From positions 18,083,943 to 18,147,942 of the forward strand of contig NC_135150.1 of NCBI RefSeq assembly GCF_050948215.1: DNA of 64,000 nucleotides. Direction: 5' to 3'. Under the pieces are notes generated by a model, which saw only the letters and a list, made by a program, of their open reading frames with translations, was not told the DNA's origin and made no database searches. Made by a program: the position numbers and the translations under genes. The stretch is from Halictus rubicundus. Lineage: Eukaryota; Arthropoda; Insecta; Hymenoptera; Halictidae. Below, in pieces: positions 59,312-64,000 of the stretch; position 1 is the first letter of the stretch; every line of letters begins with the position of its first letter.

Positions 59312-60449
59312 GTATGCGGGTACATGCCCGGATACAGGTATGCGTGGCCGCGTCACTCTTGCCCGCCTGAAAACGCCGTCGAGTGGCGAAGAAAAGTCGC
59401 GGTAATTACGCGGAGGCCCGCGCACAGCAATTCAACGCCGCGGCGAGCCGAGCGGAACCGTTGCGGCCGCTCCGCACTGCTCCGCGCCGCTCCGCACCGA
59501 AACAAACTTTCATTGCCGTGAAAATAGTAGAGCGACACGGAGATTTGGGTAATTTCGGGGCACGCTCGATAACGTGCCACGATGACGGCAATTCACGAAT
59601 TGAATGAACGCGGTCCGAGGGAATGCGAGAGCGAGAGAGAAAGAGAGAGAGGGGGGGGGGGGAGCGAAAGTCGGAAAGGTAGTGCGAGAGAAAACCCGAG
59701 AATTAAACTGCCAAGTAAACGACCGGTTCTCCTCTTTTTTTTCCCCTCCGTCCTTCAAGGTTTTTTCCCGGAGAGTACGCGGATCCTTTCGCTCGTTGCT
59801 GGTTCCATTACGAAGGACGAGTGGAGCCCGCGCCCGCGCGTGTGGGGAAAAGGACGCGGTTTTGAAAATGGCCGCTCTGCTGTTCCCTGATAAGGAGAAG
59901 CGCGAGCACCGGTGTCCGAGGGTCTGCCCCGACAAATGGCCCGTCACGGCTCTCGTAAATCAAGGCTCAGCACCGAAAGGACGGGGTCCTCGTAGCGGGA
60001 TTCTAAGTCCTTGTTTCGCTGGCCTCTCCTCCTGTCACTCTGCGGAAGGAATAATCCGCTTAACGGACGCACCACGCGCCGGCGAAAGTTTCCTCGGGAA
60101 AATTAGCGCGGCCACCCCTACCCCTCCCCGACGACCCCCCCCGGTAATGGCCAAACATCGATACGAATTTCGCTAATTATACGGGGATTAATGATTCCCT
60201 CCCTGACAGCCGGGAAACGTTACGGTGCCCTGGTAATCTCGTTACTCGTGCCCGGAAAAATGCGTACTCGGTTGCGTACTAATTAAAGAGTTTCTTTGTT
60301 CTCTATTCTGTGAAAATATTCTTAAATGGTTTCGTCTGCTGGCTGATTTTTAGTTAGCCCTGCAATTGATTCGGTTAATTAGTCCACAAAGTCTTCTCTG
60401 GCCCCTTGCCGAAAAGAAAAGAAAAAATGGGTAGATCAAATTCAAAATA

Positions 60450-60647
60450 CAGGGTTTACTCGATATATGTCCAAAACTCGGGTCTAGCTATTGACATATA
60501 TCGTCTAGGATATACTATTCTTTGATCCACGCTATTCTTTGATTTCTTTTCCGAACGTAGAAAAGGGGTGAAATATCCTGCGGTAGTGGGAATAGTTCTG
60601 GGACTTTTATCGGCTAGGCATTTGGGACATATATGGAGTGAACACTG
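60450..60647 (+). mobile_element. MITE family A, copy 10
   Basis: 198 bp with TA flanks (60448-60449, 60648-60649). Ends CAGGGTTTACTCGATATATG and GGAGTGAACACTG. GGGACTTTTATCGGCTAGG subfamily. The core palindrome is reduced here. Confidence 0.8.
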
Positions 60648-60957
60648 TAGTGAAGACATATAAAGAATTTGAAAACACGTTTCCATAATTTTCAACTCTC
60701 TCAAATGAACAATGTACACTCTAATATACGAGGTACATTTGACATTGCGCATATATGGTGTTACCGTTACAGGAGCCGCAGCAGGAGGAGGACTATGTCG
60801 GTTAACACAACATAAGTGAGGTGCGCAGGAACATAGTCTAACCTCTGTACCATGGAACCACGTTGACTATAAACTGTTCTATTAACATGTTCATAAGCGG
60901 CGCCACTCATTCGCACCCATTGCAATTCATTTTATTAAATCCTATTTTCTATTTCAA

Positions 60958-60978
60958 ATACTATTTTGCCCAGCACTG
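60958..60978. repeat. Probable solo hAT right end
   Basis: AATACTATTTTGCCCAGCACTG resembles the right end of the adjacent hAT element (AATACTATTTTACCTAGCCGTG). It lies 15 bp before that element's target duplication and may be a remnant of a second copy. Confidence 0.4.
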
Positions 60979-61000
60979 ATTGAAACCCTATAGTAAGATG

Positions 61001-61708
61001 CAGAGATGGGCAATATTTGGCGAAATAAATATTTCAAGTACTACTTAATATTTTACAGTAAAATATTTTTATTTTGACAATCTAAACCATGAAATAAAAT
61101 ATTTCTATTTAACAATCTGAAACACAAAATATAATATTTTATTTCAATAATCTGGCATAAAATAAAATACTTATATTGAATAAGAACCATTATTTTCAGC
61201 AAGAATATTTAAAATAAAAGGAATAAAATATTTTCAGATGAAATCAGAATATCTTTAATATTCTTCAAATAAAATACTATTTTGAAATGCTATTTTAAAA
61301 ACTTATTGCATCAAATAAAATATTTTATTTTCAAAGTTGTACGCATACTTTTAAATAAATAGGATTATTTACTATTTACTAGGGGTGTGCGAGAACCCGA
61401 AATATCGGGAACCCGATGGTCGGGGCGAGTCGGGAGAGGTCGGGTCGGGTCAGTTCGGGTTCCCGAAAATTTCGAGATTCCCCAAAGGAATCGGGTTTGC
61501 CGAAAATTTCGAGAATATAACAATATTCTTGAAAATAATTCACGATTCTTTAGGGAATCCCGATTATTTCGAGAATCCTGACTTTTTCGGGAATCCCGAC
61601 ACTTCCGAGAATCTCGAAATTTTCGGGTACCCGTCCAGAACCCGAAAAAATTTCGTTCTCGCACACCCCTACTATTTACTATTTAAAATACTATTTTACC
61701 TAGCCGTG
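61001..61708. mobile_element. hAT-type element, host of a nested hAT
   Basis: Left end CAGAGATGGGCAA (typical hAT MITE end). The right end is diverged (TTTTACCTAGCCGTG). An exact 8-bp target duplication, GTAAGATG, lies at 60993-61000 and 61709-61716. Outside the nested insert the body is AT-rich, with repeated AAATAAAATATTT; no ORF. Confidence 0.85.
61380..61671. mobile_element. Nested hAT MITE, 292 bp
   Basis: Ends TAGGGGTGTGCGAGAACCCG and TTCGTTCTCGCACACCCCTA are inverted. The exact 8-bp target duplication CTATTTAC is at 61372-61379 and 61672-61679. The inside is full of TCGGGAA/TTCCCGA motifs and folds back on itself. It inserted into the older hAT element at 61001-61708. Confidence 0.9.
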
Positions 61709-62173
61709 GTAAGATGCCCTGTCAGACAAGCTTGCGTTCGAAATCGAAGGACCCAAGGGTCCCCTTATAGGGCCGATTTCCCTTATCGGTAACCGGGCGC
61801 CATAAGAATCAAACGCCGCCGCGTTCCGAATCGAATCACACGAGCGGCCGAGTTGCGGGTTCCGCGCAACTGGCGGCCTTTATTGTCGCACAAAGCGAAA
61901 GTTCCGCGGCGAGACTTTCGCGCTCGTATCTGCTTGCCGATGGTCTAGGCGAGCGAGAGGAAGCGGAGCTGGGAACGCGGGGCGGAAGAGAGGGTCGCCG
62001 GGAACCCGGGTGTGTACACTGCGGAATCACAGGGCGAAAGCGCAGAACTCGCTGTCAGCACCCTCGTTAGCCAAGGCTGCGAGGCAACGAGTGGTTCGAG
62101 CTCGTTCCGTAACGATAATGGAACCCTTTGAGGATCGTCGAGAGTAGAGCGCGCGGCGGACACGCCGACACGG

Positions 62174-62211
62174 CGCGTACCCGGCGTACCCGGCGTACCC
62201 GGTGTACCCGG
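62174..62211. repeat. 9-bp minisatellite (CCCGGCGTA)n
   Basis: Four units of CCCGGYGTA in a row. Confidence 0.9.
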
Positions 62212-62557
62212 GCGCAGGGTCGCTAGGTTATACGACTATTTCATCCGGATGGCTAGTGTTACTAGTCCCAGGTATACGTACACCGGCGCGAGAGACGGGG
62301 GAAAAGAAGGCGCGACGTCCAAAGCGGAAAGGAGAGACGGGTCGCGGAGAGGAAAGGGTAGTAGCAAAGGGTTGTCCGGGGTCGGGCGGGTTTGTCGTTA
62401 CGCGAGAAATCGGCGCAGGAGGAAATTTTAAATATTTGAATTAACCCCTTCCTACAGCGGCGGCGTCGCGGTCCCGTATACCTGGGATCCTCTATTATTT
62501 TATTCTCTCCTCCTCTTTTGCATCTGGCGGATCCGTCGATATAATGTTTCCCCCCCG

Positions 62558-62562
<5 letters not shown>

Positions 62563-62592
<30 letters not shown>
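62563..62592. repeat. (TC)n microsatellite
   Basis: Perfect CT/TC tract of about 30 bp. Confidence 0.97.
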
Positions 62593-62595
<3 letters not shown>

Positions 62596-63441
62596 CGATC
62601 CATGTAAAATTATGTTAATGGATTATCCTGGGGGGTTGGCGCGCCGCGATATCCAGGTAGTCGGCAGGAAGAACAGGGACATTACCCATCGAACGAACGC
62701 TTCTTTCTTCTCCTTCTCTCGCTCCTCTATTTTTTTCTCTCTTTCCTTTTCAGTCCTCCCAACCGCGGAAGTAGGTCGAATCGCATATAGGTGGTACCGT
62801 TCCACGCGCCTACGGGACGGCGTGCGTGTTCCACGGGACGACAGATGGGGTTAAAAAATCGGTGAAGAGGATTAGGGATGCGCCGAAACTTGCATTATCG
62901 ATTTTGCCCCCGAACGCGCTCGCGCGCGCGCGCGCGCTCACCCGAGCGCCGTTAGGTTCTGCATTTTCATTTCGGTTAATCCCGAAGACCCTTCTTTCCT
63001 TTTTTTCTCCCCGGTCTCTTTCACCCTGTTACTCTAGCTTCCTTTCTTTCCTTCTTTTTCTCGCGGTCTCGCTTACCCCCTTGCTCGCTCTCTTCCTCTG
63101 GGAAACCGCAGCTTCTGGAAAATGAAAGACTTCTTACGTTGAGCATCCCTCTGTTCGCCTCTATTCTTCCCTAATGCCGAACGAGTGCGAAACTTCTCCT
63201 CCGACTTCCTCTCTGCATTGTTTATTGTTCCCTTTGCGACCTGCTAAGTCGTGTAGTGTCGGTATTTTAATAACGTCTCGTTCCGAGCTCACTGGGAAAA
63301 TATTAGACCACAGCGTTTTGAAATTGTTGTTCTAATTACAGGTAGATTTTTTTAAGGGTTGATCTCATTGGATAAATTGTTTTAATTGGCTTTTGAGCAC
63401 ATCTACCAAAATTTGTACCATTAGAAATAAATTTGAACCCC

Positions 63442-63684
63442 TTAACAATCGAATGGCAACCGTAAGACGCCACTAGAAATTACTGTATCATTATTCGTAA
63501 TACTTTTTACACCATTAAATTTGTTTGTATTGAATAAATTAGTAAACACTTCAGTATTTTACGAGCAAATTGCACCATTTTCATATGTACAACACGAAAA
63601 CAAAAGTATATAGAAGGAAAATATTCTAGGTTGGAAAAAATGTTTCGTTTTGGAGTTAAAATAGCTTCGAGTGCAAAGGGTTAA
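63442..63684. mobile_element. MITE family B, copy 5
   Basis: TTAACAATCGAATGGCAACC at the left; CTTCGAGTGCAAAGGGTTAA at the right. Internal GCCACTAGAAATTACTGTA matches the copy at 19149. Confidence 0.75.
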
Positions 63685-64000
63685 TTTTAATTTTAAATTA
63701 AAAAATTTTTCTTTTTTCAATTTTTTATTTGTACATTTTCTACCATTGCGTTATATCAATATCGGTTGAAAATAAGTCAGATTTCTTTCAAGGTTCAAAA
63801 AGTCACATTTAAGAAATTACAGCAGGAATAGTTTGAAAGATCTTGAGAACGTGTTCGATAAGACAATGCACTGCCGTCATAAATATTCAGAGATTATTCA
63901 GATCGCCCGACGGTTTTTCTCTTTGTTATTGTCCGAATCGATCTGCAACCCTGCAGCGCCACTGCGAGCAAAAATATAATACCGAGTGGCTTTTTTTCTG

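Larger units (their letters stand above)
57591..60449. other. GC-rich non-coding block with three (CT)n tracts
   Basis: (CT)n tracts at 58134-58178, 58950-58983 and 59254-59308, a G run near 59650, and many chance frames rich in Arg-Glu or Leu-Ser from those tracts. No gene recognised. Confidence 0.5.
61717..63441. other. GC-rich non-coding block
   Basis: A 9-bp minisatellite at 62174-62211, a (TC)n tract at 62563-62592 and a CG-alternating run at about 62920-62937. No gene recognised. Confidence 0.5.

Overview
This is eukaryotic nuclear DNA, most likely from an insect and probably a hymenopteran (bee, wasp or ant). The one clear gene has small introns of about 70-110 nt with GT...AG borders. 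CpG is abundant and not depleted. GC-rich blocks alternate sharply with AT-rich troughs, there are many (CT)n/(GA)n tracts, and there are several families of short inverted-repeat DNA transposons. No operon, ribosome binding site, CRISPR array, rRNA or convincing tRNA was found. The species cannot be named from this window.

Layout. 1-8.4 kb: a foldback-type inverted repeat (185-921), then a long GC-rich, CpG-rich non-coding block with microsatellites and two or three promoter-like spots. 8.4-24 kb: AT-rich troughs carrying MITEs (TA-flanked, TTAA-flanked and 'GGATCTTTATGC' families) alternating with GC-rich blocks; no gene recognised. 24.1-31.7 kb: the most structured part. It holds a foldback-like element with arms of roughly 189-bp tandem units (24861-28050), then a seven-exon gene for a secreted EndoU-family protein (28431-31124), all bracketed by an inverted pair of related repeats (24182-24790 and 31320-31675). 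31.7-64 kb: gene-poor mosaic sequence with about 20 more transposon copies, including a nested pair of hAT elements with exact 8-bp target duplications (60993-61716) and an internally deleted mariner/Tc1-like element (40863-41214).

The gene. The EndoU-like protein (669 residues when spliced) has a signal peptide, a Ser/Gly/Arg-rich minisatellite-coded segment, a Pro/Gln/His-rich linker and a C-terminal EndoU domain. The two catalytic histidines and the catalytic lysine of the family are replaced by Arg, Gln and Arg, so it is probably a secreted pseudoenzyme. One of its introns is enlarged by a MITE.

Most of the window is intergenic or deep intronic DNA of genes whose exons lie outside or could not be recognised. 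Many open frames in the GC-rich blocks are long only because stop codons are rare there; they were not annotated as genes.
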